Source: Microbulbifer sp. YPW16
Lineage (GTDB): Bacteria; Pseudomonadota; Gammaproteobacteria; Pseudomonadales; Cellvibrionaceae
Length of the DNA: 64,000 bases
Reading direction: 5' to 3'
Assembly (NCBI RefSeq): GCF_021290385.1
Contig: NZ_CP089928.1
Coordinates: 3,113,501-3,177,500, forward strand
Position numbers and translations under genes: made by a program. Positions 1 through 11,612 of the stretch are shown here, one piece after another (the first letter of the stretch is position 1; the number at the start of each line of letters is the position of its first letter). Below the pieces are notes generated by a model that saw nothing but the letters and a program-made list of their open reading frames with translations, did not search any database and had not been told where the DNA came from.

Positions 1-1440
1 CACCAGATCGTAGAACCAGTTGTTGTTATTTTCGAAGTCCGAGGTCTCGTCGGTTTCATACGCACGGATATAACTGCCGCCCTGGTAGTTGACGATATTG
101 TTGAGGAAGTCACGGGTATCCAGTCCCAGCTGGGCGATTTCCCCATACTGTAGGTCGAGCACGGTGGTGCAGTGGCTTTCATTGAAGTTGCGGAAGCGGG
201 GGAAGTAATAGCCCCAGTTACCGGTCTGGTCGAGCAACGGGATCAGGTTGTCGAAGGTGTCCTGCTGCCACCTGGCACGGAGCTTCGCCAGTTTGGATTG
301 TGCATCTGGGTCATTGCCAATCTCACCGAAGAAACGCTCATAGGAGTAGGATGAAAAATTACCGTCCGCCAGGAAGTGGGTAATACCCAGTCGATCGCCG
401 GGAAACTTATTTGAGAGGCCGCCGTAGAGGGTTGCCAGGGCATTGGGATCGAACCCGGGCGTAATCTGTGTGAGCAGGTTGATCGGGTTTTCGGCGGTCG
501 CATCGCCATCATCCGAATAGGTCGTCCAGGAATCCAGCACTTCCCGATGCAGGGGCAGTGACGGATAGCTCTCGGGATCATTGCTGTCCCGCGGGGCATT
601 GAATAGCGGTCCGGAATCATCCAGCAGGTAGCCGTAATCCACACTCATATCCGCGCGCAATTTCGAGTAATTCAGCAGTGCACCGATACTGCCCGCGCTG
701 CAGCCGGCGGCGAGCATCTGCCGGGGTTTCTGCAGGTTGTTCTTGACCCAGGAAGTGACCGCCTGCACGTTGCGCAAGCCGTTGTGATGCCAGACCAGGT
801 CGGGGTTCTGGCCGCTGGGATCCGCATACACCTGGGTCTTGTCCCCAACATAAATATCCCCGGTGCAGTAAGGCACGTAGACAATATTCCACTCGCCGGT
901 CTTGAACTGGTCATAGGGATGATGGGTATAGATCAGGGGCGAGGCGGCTGCGGTGCCCAGGTTGGATGAGTTTTCGAAGTCCAGCAGGTTGATGTTCTGG
1001 ACGTAGTCATCCGGTATGCCATTGGGATTGCGCGCGCCGCGGATACCCGCCTGGCCCGAGCAGCTCTCGTAATCCCAGCAGGCGCCGCCGCCCTCAAAAT
1101 AGAAAATGGTATTGCTGGTGTCCGGCACCCGGTACACGAAAAACTTGTAGGGCGAGCCATTGCCGCACATGGCCCCGGTGCTTGCGGGCACGTCGACTTT
1201 CTGCCAGTTGTCGTAATCGGCCGGGTCAAACCCATCGTCGAAGCCATCGACTTCCCGGGACAGTGGGTACATTCCCTGTGTCTGTTCCTGCGTTACCGGA
1301 CCATTGGCCTGGCGCGGCACTATGAGGTTGCCGAGGGTGGCCCAGAAGCCGTAATCCCCGGGTTCTGCGCTCACCTGGGCGCTGAGCGTGAGGCTGATGG
1401 CGGCACAGGCGAGCGCCGCACTGCGGAGAACTTTTATCAT
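1..1440 (-). CDS. Pectinacetylesterase (Notum-like) family secreted hydrolase, 3' end beyond window
   Basis: The reading frame is open from an ATG at 1440 to the left edge (480 codons), so the C-terminus is missing. Residues 1-26 look like a Sec signal peptide with a VSA-E cleavage site, so the enzyme is probably exported. The family signature is visible: a FEGGGACW stretch (about 115-122), the nucleophile motif GCSAGS (Ser248) and a late SHC (His423). Asp275 or Asp359 could complete the triad. Several Cys residues (for example 86, 121, 127, 193, 247, 424) suit a disulfide-bonded exported fold. Known members deacetylate pectin (plants) or remove lipid from Wnt (Notum); the bacterial substrate cannot be read from sequence. 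Codon use looks less GC-rich than the core genes. The neighbour at 1829 is divergent. Confidence 0.75.
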   Translation of the reverse strand, partial: MIKVLRSAALACAAISLTLSAQVSAEPGDYGFWATLGNLIVPRQANGPVTQEQTQGMYPLSREVDGFDDGFDPADYDNWQKVDVPASTGAMCGNGSPYKFFVYRVPDTSNTIFYFEGGGACWDYESCSGQAGIRGARNPNGIPDDYVQNINLLDFENSSNLGTAAASPLIYTHHPYDQFKTGEWNIVYVPYCTGDIYVGDKTQVYADPSGQNPDLVWHHNGLRNVQAVTSWVKNNLQKPRQMLAAGCSAGSIGALLNYSKLRADMSVDYGYLLDDSGPLFNAPRDSNDPESYPSLPLHREVLDSWTTYSDDGDATAENPINLLTQITPGFDPNALATLYGGLSNKFPGDRLGITHFLADGNFSSYSYERFFGEIGNDPDAQSKLAKLRARWQQDTFDNLIPLLDQTGNWGYYFPRFRNFNESHCTTVLDLQYGEIAQLGLDTRDFLNNIVNYQGGSYIRAYETDETSDFENNNNWFYDLV

Positions 1441-1828
1441 TTTTATCCCCTGATTGATCAGTGATTATCAGTCGTTTTCTCTCTGGCTGCGCCAGTTGGT
1501 ACGGGGCCGTACTGCGGGGACAAAAATGCCTGGGAAATGTCCGTCTCGACCGGAGTAAAACGGGCGCTGAGCCGGTTCGCTACTTCGGTAAAACGCCCTG
1601 AGCCTAGTGCCTTGTCGGCCCAGGGTCGAGAATATTTGCAGGCAGAACTATCGGGTCACCATAGACGTACCAGTCTCCCCGGCAAGCTGAAAACTGCTTC
1701 ACAAATTCAGGTGGAAAAGAAAGACAGCAAGACAGTGCCGGGGTTTGATTGCCACCAGTTCCGGCAGGCTTTACCCGGCGTCACGGGTGGGGGACACTGG
1801 CAGCAATAACAATAATCCTGGTGAGTCT
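1441..1828. other. Divergent intergenic region without a convincing gene
   Basis: This 388-base stretch separates two outward-facing genes. It holds a plus-strand open frame (1537-1809) with no recognisable domain, no Shine-Dalgarno and low-complexity Ser/Arg-rich content, which I do not call. Near 1452-1470 there are overlapping TGATCA/TGATTATCA repeats that could be an operator. I see no clear -35/-10 pair. Confidence 0.5.
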
Positions 1829-3991
1829 ATGGTCCGGTTAAAACGCCTGCTCTGGTTGGTGGCGATGGCAGCTCCCGCGGCACTTCTGGTGGCTTTCCTG
1901 AGCCTGCCCCCGGGGATCGAAACCCAGCTGGAACGGCATGGCTTTACTGCCGCTGCAGGGCGTTATGATGTGGAGATACTGCGGGACCAGTGGGGAGTGC
2001 CGCATATCTACGGCAGCACCGACCCGGATGTGGCCTTCGGGCTCGCTTATGCCCATGCCGAGGATGACTTCGCCACCATCCAGGATGTGATCCTCGCCAC
2101 GCGCGGCACTCTGGCGGCGGAGAAAGGCATGGCCGCCGCCAGGACCGATTACCTGGCCCAGTGGATGGGTATCTGGCCGGCCATCGAGCGCGGTTACGCC
2201 ACCTTGCCGGCGCAGACACGTGCGGTGGCCGAGGCCTATGCCGCAGGCCTCAACCTCTATGCCGCCCGGAACCCGGAGCGGGTTTCCCGTTATCTGTTGC
2301 CGGTGACCGGGCAGGACCTGGTGGCCGGCTTTACCTTCAAGACCCCCATGTTCTACGGCTTCGACGAGACGCTGGGCATGCTGCTGGACCCCGATGCACC
2401 CCACGAGGTTGCGCGCACCGGAGAGGCCTCCCTGACCTGGCAGCCACAGCAGCGCCTGCCTGTCGGCAGCCAGGGCATTGCCGTGGCACCACACCGCTCT
2501 GCCGATGGTGCCACCCGGCTGCTGGTGAACTCCCACCAGCCCCTGACCGGTCCGGTGGCCTGGTACGAGGCCCGGCTGCATTCAGGCGAGGGCTGGAATA
2601 TGGCCGGCGCGACTTTTCCCGGGGCCCCGGTGATTATTCACGGGCACAATGCAAATATCGGCTGGTCCAACACCGTCAACAAGCCGGACCTGGTGGATAT
2701 CTATCGCCTCACCATCAACCCCGATAACCCCGCGGAGTACCGGCTGGATGGTGAGTGGCGCAAATACAGGGAACGCACGGCGAAGATCACCGTCAGGCTC
2801 TGGGGGCCTTTCCACTGGACGGTGCAGCGGCCGATAAAAATTGCCGAGCACGGCCCGGTGCTGGAAACGGAACACGGAGTTTACGCGGTGCGCTGGGCCG
2901 GCATGGGAGAAATCCGCACACTGGATTTTATGCTGGCCCTGAACCGGGCTAAGGACCGGGAGGAGTTCGAGGCTGCCCTGCAGATGCAGGCCATGCCCAG
3001 CATCAATTACATCTATGCCGACAAGGCGGGCAACATCGCCCACTACTACAACGCCATGTTTCCCGAGCGCATCGGGGGCTGGGACTGGCAGAAAATCCTG
3101 CCCGGCGATCGCTCCGAACTTATCTGGCAGCGGTACCGGGATTTCAGCGCGGTGCCCAGGACGGTTAATCCCGTCTCCGGCCTGGTCTACAACGCCAACA
3201 ATGCCCCGTTCCAGGCCACCGACGGCGACGACGATGCCTGGGCCGAGGACTATCCGGACAGCATGGGCATCGAAACCCGGGTCACCAACCGGGCCCTGCA
3301 GATCGAGGCCCTTTACGGTGCCGAGCAGAAAATCTCTGCGGAAGAATTCGAGCGGCTCAAATTCGACCACCGCTACCACCCGGACTCCTACCAGGTGAAA
3401 GCGTTGCGTCGCTGGCTGGCCAGTGAAAAACCCGCAGATTTATTGCGTGAGCCCTATCACTCGGCGCTGGCTGCGCTGGCCCGGTGGGACCTTTCCACGT
3501 CCCGCGACAACCGGCAGGCGGCCCTGGCCGTGCTGACGCTGCAGCCGGTGCAGGACGCCGGGAACGAAGCGGTTTCCGATACTGTGATCGGGCTGGCATT
3601 CCGCCGGGCGGTGGATCAGCTGGTCGAGCATCATGGCAATGTCGAGGTGCCCTATGGCGCGGTCAATCGCCATGTCCGCGGTGGGCAGGGCTGGCCGTTG
3701 AACGGCGGGCCGGACACATTGCGCGCGGTCTACGGTGGGCCACTGAATGGCGCGGGTGAGCTGGAGAATCGCGCCGGCGACGGGTACATCATGGTGGTCG
3801 CCTGGGACGATGAGGGGCGGGTGCGCTCGCGCGCCGTGCATAACTTCGGTTCAGCCACCCTGGACCATACATCCCCGCACTACGCAGACCAGGCGCCGCT
3901 GTTTGCCGCGGAGAAGCTGCGACCGGTGCACTTCGAGCGGGCGGCACTGGAATCCCATGTCACACGTCGGTATCGCCCGGGGCAGGAGTGA
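1829..3991 (+). CDS. Penicillin acylase family N-terminal nucleophile hydrolase (possible acyl-homoserine lactone acylase)
   Basis: The 720-residue precursor starts at ATG 1829, preceded by a GGTGAG Shine-Dalgarno; an in-frame upstream start at 1745 would add 28 low-complexity residues. Residues 6-26 form a hydrophobic signal or anchor segment, placing the enzyme in the periplasm. The N-terminal part has the family motifs RDQWGVPHIYG and GLAYAHAEDD. The predicted autocleavage site is Gly213-Ser214 in VGSQGIAVAPH, with Ser214 becoming the beta-chain nucleophile; the residue after Ser is Gln instead of the usual Asn. RSADGATRLLVNSHQP and the later VYNANNAPF also match the PvdQ/HacA-like branch, whose nucleophile sits at about residue 217. 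Family members hydrolyse amides such as penicillin G or acyl-homoserine lactones; the substrate here is unproven. It ends 56 bases before the convergent Nramp gene. Confidence 0.85.
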   Translation: MVRLKRLLWLVAMAAPAALLVAFLSLPPGIETQLERHGFTAAAGRYDVEILRDQWGVPHIYGSTDPDVAFGLAYAHAEDDFATIQDVILATRGTLAAEKGMAAARTDYLAQWMGIWPAIERGYATLPAQTRAVAEAYAAGLNLYAARNPERVSRYLLPVTGQDLVAGFTFKTPMFYGFDETLGMLLDPDAPHEVARTGEASLTWQPQQRLPVGSQGIAVAPHRSADGATRLLVNSHQPLTGPVAWYEARLHSGEGWNMAGATFPGAPVIIHGHNANIGWSNTVNKPDLVDIYRLTINPDNPAEYRLDGEWRKYRERTAKITVRLWGPFHWTVQRPIKIAEHGPVLETEHGVYAVRWAGMGEIRTLDFMLALNRAKDREEFEAALQMQAMPSINYIYADKAGNIAHYYNAMFPERIGGWDWQKILPGDRSELIWQRYRDFSAVPRTVNPVSGLVYNANNAPFQATDGDDDAWAEDYPDSMGIETRVTNRALQIEALYGAEQKISAEEFERLKFDHRYHPDSYQVKALRRWLASEKPADLLREPYHSALAALARWDLSTSRDNRQAALAVLTLQPVQDAGNEAVSDTVIGLAFRRAVDQLVEHHGNVEVPYGAVNRHVRGGQGWPLNGGPDTLRAVYGGPLNGAGELENRAGDGYIMVVAWDDEGRVRSRAVHNFGSATLDHTSPHYADQAPLFAAEKLRPVHFERAALESHVTRRYRPGQE

Positions 3992-4047
3992 TAAACAGGC
4001 AAGCCGCTTCCCCCGACTGGGCGGGAGCGCCCGCGGACGAGTTGCTG

Positions 4048-5274
4048 TCAGAGCAGCCCGAATGCCGACATCAGGCTGCGGCCGCCGAGCATTACCGTTA
4101 CCAGCAATACCAGCAGCCCGGCCAGGTTCTGCCAGCGCGAGTTGCGGTACTCGCCCAGCCTGGGGGTATTCATCTCCCACAGCAGGAAGCCGGTAACGAC
4201 CGGCAGCAACAGGCCGTTGGCGACCTGGGCAAACCAGATTACCTGCACCGGCTCCAGCTCCAGCGTGGCCACTCCCGCGCCGGTAACCAGTACCGCTATC
4301 CACAGGCTGCGAAAGCCCGCGGACCTGAGGTCGGGGCGCAGGCCCAGGACGCCGCCCAGGGCGTAGGCCGCTGCCAGCGGGGCGGTAACCGCTGAGGATA
4401 TGCCCGCGGCGAACAGGCCGACTCCCATCATTGCGGTGGCCAGGTCGCCGAACAGCGGCCGCATTGAGGTGGCGATATCGGCCGCGCCCTGCAACGCCAG
4501 CTGGTGCCTGAAGAAGGCGGCCGCAGCGGTGGCGACGATGGCCATGGAGATCAGTCCACCGAGGGGAATGGAAAACAGGATGTCGCTGCGCGCGCTGGGA
4601 AGGTCGCGTGGATGCCGCCACCTGCGGCTGGCGCTGGCACTGTGCAGGAACAGGTTGTAGGGCACCACCGTGGTCCCCACCAGGGCGATGACGGTCAGGG
4701 TTGCGCCCTCCGGAATCCGCGGTACCAGCAGTCCCTGGAACAGCGCGGGGATATCGGGCCGGCTGATCAGGAAGGTGGCAAGGAAGGCCAGGCTCATCAG
4801 GCCCACCAGGGCGACCAGGGTTTTTTCCACCAGTCGGTAGCTGCCGCTCCACAGCAGCGCAAACGCCACCAGGGCGATCAACACTGCCCAGGGGTTGAAG
4901 CCCCAGCGGGATGGGTCCCCATCACCGGTGAGGGCGCGAAGGCCCATACCGGCGCCGGCGATATTGCCGCCCTGGTAGGCGGCATTGCCCACCAGGATGG
5001 CGCTGGCCACCAGGGCGATGGCGGCGAAGCGCGGCAGCGGCCGGCGAAAGGATTCACGGATATTCTCCCCCAGGCCACGGCCGGTCACCACGCCCAGGCG
5101 TGCCGCCATCTCCTGCAGCACGATGCTGGCCAGTACCGCGAACAGCAATGCCCAGAGCAGGGCGTAGCCATAGTTGGCGCCGGCGAGGCTGGCGGTGACC
5201 ACGGTGCCGGGGCCGATGAAAGCGGCCGCTACCATGGTAGCGGGGCCGATACTCAGGTGCCTGGTGATTTTCAT
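4048..5274 (-). CDS. Nramp-related metal transporter with atypical metal-site motifs
   Basis: This 408-residue inner-membrane protein has about 11 hydrophobic segments in the LeuT-like Nramp pattern. Canonical Nramp proteins carry DPGN in TM1 and MPHN in TM6. Here the matching segments read GPGT (residues 21-24, in FIGPGTVVTAS) and VPYN (204-207, in GTTVVPYNLFLHS). The Asp and Asn ligands of TM1 and the Met ligand of TM6 are therefore absent, while the TM6 Asn-Leu-x-Leu-His frame is kept. It should not be called MntH without testing: it could move another divalent ion, or act by a different mechanism. It is the last gene of a leftward run uvrA - acetyltransferase - transporter, 15 bases after the acetyltransferase stop, so it is probably co-transcribed with uvrA. 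No good Shine-Dalgarno precedes the ATG, so translational coupling is possible. Confidence 0.8.
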   Translation of the reverse strand: MKITRHLSIGPATMVAAAFIGPGTVVTASLAGANYGYALLWALLFAVLASIVLQEMAARLGVVTGRGLGENIRESFRRPLPRFAAIALVASAILVGNAAYQGGNIAGAGMGLRALTGDGDPSRWGFNPWAVLIALVAFALLWSGSYRLVEKTLVALVGLMSLAFLATFLISRPDIPALFQGLLVPRIPEGATLTVIALVGTTVVPYNLFLHSASASRRWRHPRDLPSARSDILFSIPLGGLISMAIVATAAAAFFRHQLALQGAADIATSMRPLFGDLATAMMGVGLFAAGISSAVTAPLAAAYALGGVLGLRPDLRSAGFRSLWIAVLVTGAGVATLELEPVQVIWFAQVANGLLLPVVTGFLLWEMNTPRLGEYRNSRWQNLAGLLVLLVTVMLGGRSLMSAFGLL

Positions 5275-5292
5275 TATTTTTATGTTCTGTAT

Positions 5293-5790
5293 TTATCTGG
5301 CGTAGAGGTGCAGTCCCGTTTCCTCCGGGGTCAAATCGAATTCCCGCTCGAACCGCATGCCCAGTTTTTGCAGCACCCGGGCAGAGCCAGTATTTGCCGG
5401 CTGCACAAGCCCCACAATCCGTCGCAGGCCCATTTCCCCGCGACCGCAGGCCATCACAGCCTGCGCCGATTCGGTAGCCAGCCCCCGTCCCCAGTACGCG
5501 GGCAGGAAGCGGTAGCCTATATCCACCTCTTCGATTTCCGGTACAAACTTCAGGCCGCAGAAGCCGATCAGGTTGCCCGTGCTTTTCTCGATACAGGCCA
5601 GCCGGCCGAAGCCCCGCTCGCGGTAATCGCGCAATGGCTTGTCTTCCAGGGCCCGGGTGGCCTCGGCCAGAGAGCTGAACGGGGCCTGGCCGGTGTAGCG
5701 GACCACCTCGGGGTCTGCGCTGAGGGCATAGAAACCGGGTGCATCGTCCAGCGTGAACTTTCGCAGTCGCAGTCGCGCCGTCTCTATCAC
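5293..5790 (-). CDS. GNAT-family N-acetyltransferase (RimJ/RimL type)
   Basis: About 165 residues with the GNAT layout of ribosomal-protein-type acetyltransferases: N-terminal IETARLRLRKFTLDD, the central strand GFCGLKFVPEIEEVDIGYRF, the acetyl-CoA loop WGRGLATE (Q/RxxGxG/A) and the late VQPANTGSARVLQKLGMR. It is a cytosolic acetyl-CoA-dependent transferase that could modify a protein N-terminus or a small amine; the substrate is unknown. I prefer GTG 5790 because the GGGG at 5799-5802 is well spaced for it; TTG 5796 in the same frame is also possible. Only about 14 bases separate it from the uvrA stop and 15 from the transporter start, so it is the middle gene of a three-gene operon. Confidence 0.85.
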   Translation of the reverse strand: MIETARLRLRKFTLDDAPGFYALSADPEVVRYTGQAPFSSLAEATRALEDKPLRDYRERGFGRLACIEKSTGNLIGFCGLKFVPEIEEVDIGYRFLPAYWGRGLATESAQAVMACGRGEMGLRRIVGLVQPANTGSARVLQKLGMRFEREFDLTPEETGLHLYAR

Positions 5791-5804
5791 CGTCAACAGC
5801 CCCG

Positions 5805-8630
<2,826 letters not shown>

Positions 8631-8663
8631 GCAGCATCCTGTGGTTTGGTCGGAAAACAGGCA

Positions 8664-8691
8664 AGTATAATCTCTCCGGCACTTGTGCCAA
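8664..8691 (-). promoter_or_regulatory. Sigma-70 promoter for uvrA
   Basis: Read on the minus strand: -35 TTGGCA (8691-8686), 16-base spacer, -10 TATACT (8669-8664), about 34 bases upstream of the uvrA GTG. On the plus strand the same bases contain TATAAT (8666-8671), which could serve as the -10 for manC, although no good -35 accompanies it. The two opposing -10 elements overlap. Confidence 0.6.
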
Positions 8692-8736
8692 AATCTGGCC
8701 TCAAATTAATCACCCTTACCTCCGGAACGGATATCC

Positions 8737-10152
8737 ATGATTCCCGTGATTCTCTGCGGTGGCACTGGTTCGCGCCTGTGGCCACTCTCCCGTGAAGCCT
8801 ACCCGAAACAGTTCCTGCCGCTGGCTGGCAGCGACACCATGTTGCAGGCTACCGCCATGCGCCTGGACGGTGTGGCCGGTGTGGCCGCACCAATCCTGGT
8901 CTGCAATGAGGAGCACCGCTTCGCCGCCGCCGAGCAGCTGCAGGAAGTCGGTCGCTCGGCGCAGTCGATTCTGCTGGAGCCCTGCGCGCGCAACACCGCG
9001 CCGGCCATTGCTCTGGCGGCGCTGGCGGCACTCGAGGATGCCGGGGAGGGCGAGGACCCGCTGTTGCTGGTGCTGCCGGCCGATCACGCAGTGGCGGATA
9101 TCCCCGCCTTCGAGCGCGCGGCCGCCGGAGCGCGGGAACTGGCGGAGCGCGGTCACCTGGTCACTTTCGGCATCGTGCCCACCTGTGCCGAGACCGGTTA
9201 CGGTTACATCCGTCGCGGCGAGGAGCTGGGGGAGGGCGCCTGGAAGGTGGCCGAGTTTGTCGAGAAACCGGATGCCGCGACCGCAGAGCGCTACCTGGAC
9301 AGCGGCGACTACAGCTGGAACAGCGGCATGTTCCTGTTCCGCGCCTCACGCTACCTGGAGGAGCTGCGCGAATACCGGCCGGGTATCCTCGAGGCCTGCC
9401 GCGCGGCTTTCGCCGGTGCGGCGCGGGACCTGGATTTCACCCGGGTCGACGCGGCAGCTTTCGCCGCCTGCGAGAGCGAGTCGGTGGATTACGCAGTGAT
9501 GGAACGTACCGAGTCTGCGGCAGTGGTGCCCATGGACGCCGGCTGGAGTGATGTGGGCTCCTGGTCTGCACTGTGGGAGCTGGCCGAGAAGGACGGTGAC
9601 GATAACCTGCTGCACGGGGACGTACTGGCAGAGGACTCCAGTGGCTGCCTGGTGCGGGCGGACAACCGCCTGGTGGGCCTGCTGGGGGTGCGCGACCTGG
9701 TGGTGGTGGACACCGATGATGCGGTGTTGATCGCGGACAAGGGCCGGGTGCAGGAAGTCAAGAAGCTGGTGCGGCGGCTCGAGCAGTCCGGCCGTGGCGA
9801 GGCCCGCGCGCACCGCAAGGTCTACCGGCCCTGGGGTTACTACGACTCCATCGACGCCGGTCCCCGGTTCCAGGTCAAGCGCATCGTGGTCAAGCCGGGG
9901 CGGCAGCTGTCCCTGCAGATGCACCACCACCGTGCGGAGCACTGGATCGTGGTACGCGGCACCGCCCGTGTCACCCGTGGGGAGGAAGAGCTGCTGGTCA
10001 CAGAAAATGAATCCACCTATATCCCCCTGGGCGTGACCCACCGGCTGGAAAACCCGGGTTCCATCCCGCTGGAGCTTATCGAGGTGCAGTCCGGCAGCTA
10101 CCTGGGGGAAGACGATATCGTCCGCCTCGAAGACAAATACGGGCGTAGCTGA
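8737..10152 (+). CDS. manC: Mannose-1-phosphate guanylyltransferase / mannose-6-phosphate isomerase
   Basis: The 471-residue bifunctional enzyme makes GDP-mannose from mannose-1-phosphate and GTP, and interconverts fructose-6-P and mannose-6-P. Residues 1-340 hold the nucleotidyltransferase domain, with [15 protein letters not shown] near the N-terminus, QFLPL, the ADH loop and the substrate-binding FVEKP near 170. Residues 350-471 form the type II isomerase cupin, with RPWGYY, the metal-binding [13 protein letters not shown] and the C-terminal [16 protein letters not shown]. This is the AlgA/ManC/CpsB arrangement. The GDP-mannose feeds capsule, exopolysaccharide or LPS synthesis. The gene sits between uvrA and the MFS gene that adjoin each other in Pseudomonas, so it looks inserted. 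The upstream enzyme, the phosphomannomutase, is encoded at 16.2 kb. Confidence 0.95.
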   Translation: MIPVILCGGTGSRLWPLSREAYPKQFLPLAGSDTMLQATAMRLDGVAGVAAPILVCNEEHRFAAAEQLQEVGRSAQSILLEPCARNTAPAIALAALAALEDAGEGEDPLLLVLPADHAVADIPAFERAAAGARELAERGHLVTFGIVPTCAETGYGYIRRGEELGEGAWKVAEFVEKPDAATAERYLDSGDYSWNSGMFLFRASRYLEELREYRPGILEACRAAFAGAARDLDFTRVDAAAFAACESESVDYAVMERTESAAVVPMDAGWSDVGSWSALWELAEKDGDDNLLHGDVLAEDSSGCLVRADNRLVGLLGVRDLVVVDTDDAVLIADKGRVQEVKKLVRRLEQSGRGEARAHRKVYRPWGYYDSIDAGPRFQVKRIVVKPGRQLSLQMHHHRAEHWIVVRGTARVTRGEEELLVTENESTYIPLGVTHRLENPGSIPLELIEVQSGSYLGEDDIVRLEDKYGRS

Positions 10153-10205
10153 CAACACGGCAGGCTCGACGGCACGGTTCCGGTTCCCAACCGGGGCCGC
10201 GCCGC

Positions 10206-10214
10206 TGTTACAAT
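10206..10214 (+). promoter_or_regulatory. Extended -10 promoter candidate for the MFS gene
   Basis: TGTTACAAT is a TGn plus TACAAT extended -10, followed by a GC-rich stretch and the MFS ATG about 50 bases later. No -35 match is seen 17 bases upstream, which extended -10 promoters tolerate. A small hairpin, CCGGTT-CCC-AACCGG (10180-10194), lies just upstream and has no T-tract. Confidence 0.4.
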
Positions 10215-10265
10215 GCGCGCCCATTGAAGCTGTGCGCCCGGACCCCCGGATGAATCCCTCTGCCC

Positions 10266-11435
10266 ATGAATGCCACTGAACGACGCGCCCTGATGGGGCT
10301 CGCCTCGCTTTACATATTCCGCATGCTCGGCCTGTTTATGGTGCTGCCGGTGCTGTCCGTGTACGGTGCCGACTACAGCCACAGCACGCCGTTCCTGCTG
10401 GGCATCGCCCTGGGGGCCTACGGGCTCAGCCAGGCCCTGCTGCAGGTACCGCTGGGCATCCTGTCGGATCGCTGGGGTCGCAAGCCGGTCATTTTCCTGG
10501 GGCTGGGGGTGTTTGCCCTGGGTAGCGTGGTGGCAGCCAATACCGACTCTGTTTACGGCCTGATCGCCGGCCGGGTGCTGCAGGGCTGCGGTGCCATTGC
10601 CGCCGCCACCATGGCGCTGATGGCAGACCTGACGCGGGACGAGAACCGCGGCAAGGCGATGGCGGCGATCGGCGCTGCGATTGGCATTTCCTTTATGCTC
10701 GCGGTCATGCTGGGCCCGGTACTGGCGGGGGCCGGCGGGCTGGCGGCGATTTTCTGGGTGACCGCCGTGCTGGCACTGCTGGGCATGCTGATGCTCTGGC
10801 GCCTGGTACCGACACCGGCAGCCGCCGCGCGGCCGGCGGTGAACCGTGCCGGCTTCCGGGAGCTGCTGGCCAGCGGCAATACCTGGCAGCTGGTCAGCGG
10901 GGTGTTCTTTTCCCATCTGCTGCTGACCGCCCTGTTTGTGCCGCTGCCACTGGTACTGGTGGAACAGCTGGGTGTGCCCGGCGCCGCGCACTGGAAAATA
11001 TACGGGCCGCTGATGCTGGGCGCCTTCGTGGTGATGCTGCCCCTGATGCGCCTGGCGGAGCGCCGGGGCTGTGTCTCCCGGGCAATGGCGCTGGCCCTGC
11101 TGGGACTTGGGGGCGGCAGCGCCGCCCTGGTACTGCCGGTTGGCCCGGCGGGATTGCTGGCCCTGCTGGCGGTGTTCTTCATTGCCTTCAACCTGCTGGA
11201 GGCACTGTTGCCGGCCCAGCTGACCCGCACCGCCCCGGCCGAGTCCCGCGGCGCGGCCAGCGGCCTGTACGCGACTTTCCAGTTCCTGGGCGCATTTGCC
11301 GGCGGCAGCCTGGGCGGATACCTGTTCGGAGCCGGCGGGGCGCCCTCGGTTGCCGCGCTGGGTGGCGCGGTGCTGTTGGCCTGGGGGCTGCTGTGGTGGT
11401 TCCTGGAAGGGCGCCGGCAGCTGGCGCCCGGCTGA
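10266..11435 (+). CDS. Major facilitator superfamily transporter (YajR-like)
   Basis: The 389-residue inner-membrane protein has twelve predicted hydrophobic segments in two six-helix halves. The MFS motif A between TM2 and TM3 is clear: GILSDRWGRKPVI (about residues 63-75). The N-terminus, with LASLYIFRMLGLFMVLPVLS, is typical of the YajR/drug:H+ antiporter-1 branch. The C-terminal cytoplasmic YAM domain of E. coli YajR is absent, as in the shorter Pseudomonas homologue found between uvrA and ssb. It is probably a proton-driven exporter; the substrate is unknown. ssb follows 177 bases downstream. Confidence 0.88.
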   Translation: MNATERRALMGLASLYIFRMLGLFMVLPVLSVYGADYSHSTPFLLGIALGAYGLSQALLQVPLGILSDRWGRKPVIFLGLGVFALGSVVAANTDSVYGLIAGRVLQGCGAIAAATMALMADLTRDENRGKAMAAIGAAIGISFMLAVMLGPVLAGAGGLAAIFWVTAVLALLGMLMLWRLVPTPAAAARPAVNRAGFRELLASGNTWQLVSGVFFSHLLLTALFVPLPLVLVEQLGVPGAAHWKIYGPLMLGAFVVMLPLMRLAERRGCVSRAMALALLGLGGGSAALVLPVGPAGLLALLAVFFIAFNLLEALLPAQLTRTAPAESRGAASGLYATFQFLGAFAGGSLGGYLFGAGGAPSVAALGGAVLLAWGLLWWFLEGRRQLAPG

Positions 11436-11612
11436 GCTGGGCACCCCGGCAGCGACTGTTGTATGCTGCTGGATAAAAATACACTGGTTGCAGGGGGCAA
11501 CCTGCCGCTGGTGCCACGTTGGCGCCGGCGGGTGATAGGGACAGCCTGAGACTATTCAGACCATTTGATAATTGCCGCCCGGGGCGTACCGCGGGCGAAA
11601 GAGGAGAGGGCC

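Noticed and set aside
1537..1809. Plus-strand 90-codon open frame between the first two genes
   Set aside because: No domain, no ribosome site and low-complexity content; better read as intergenic DNA.
4018..4040. GGGCG...CGCCC hairpin between the acylase and transporter genes
   Set aside because: Short stem with no T-tract on either strand; not enough to call a terminator.
11469..11484. CTGG-N8-ACAC, a possible LexA box upstream of ssb
   Set aside because: It has mismatches in both conserved half-site ends (CTGT...ACAG expected), and ssb is often not SOS-controlled in this group.
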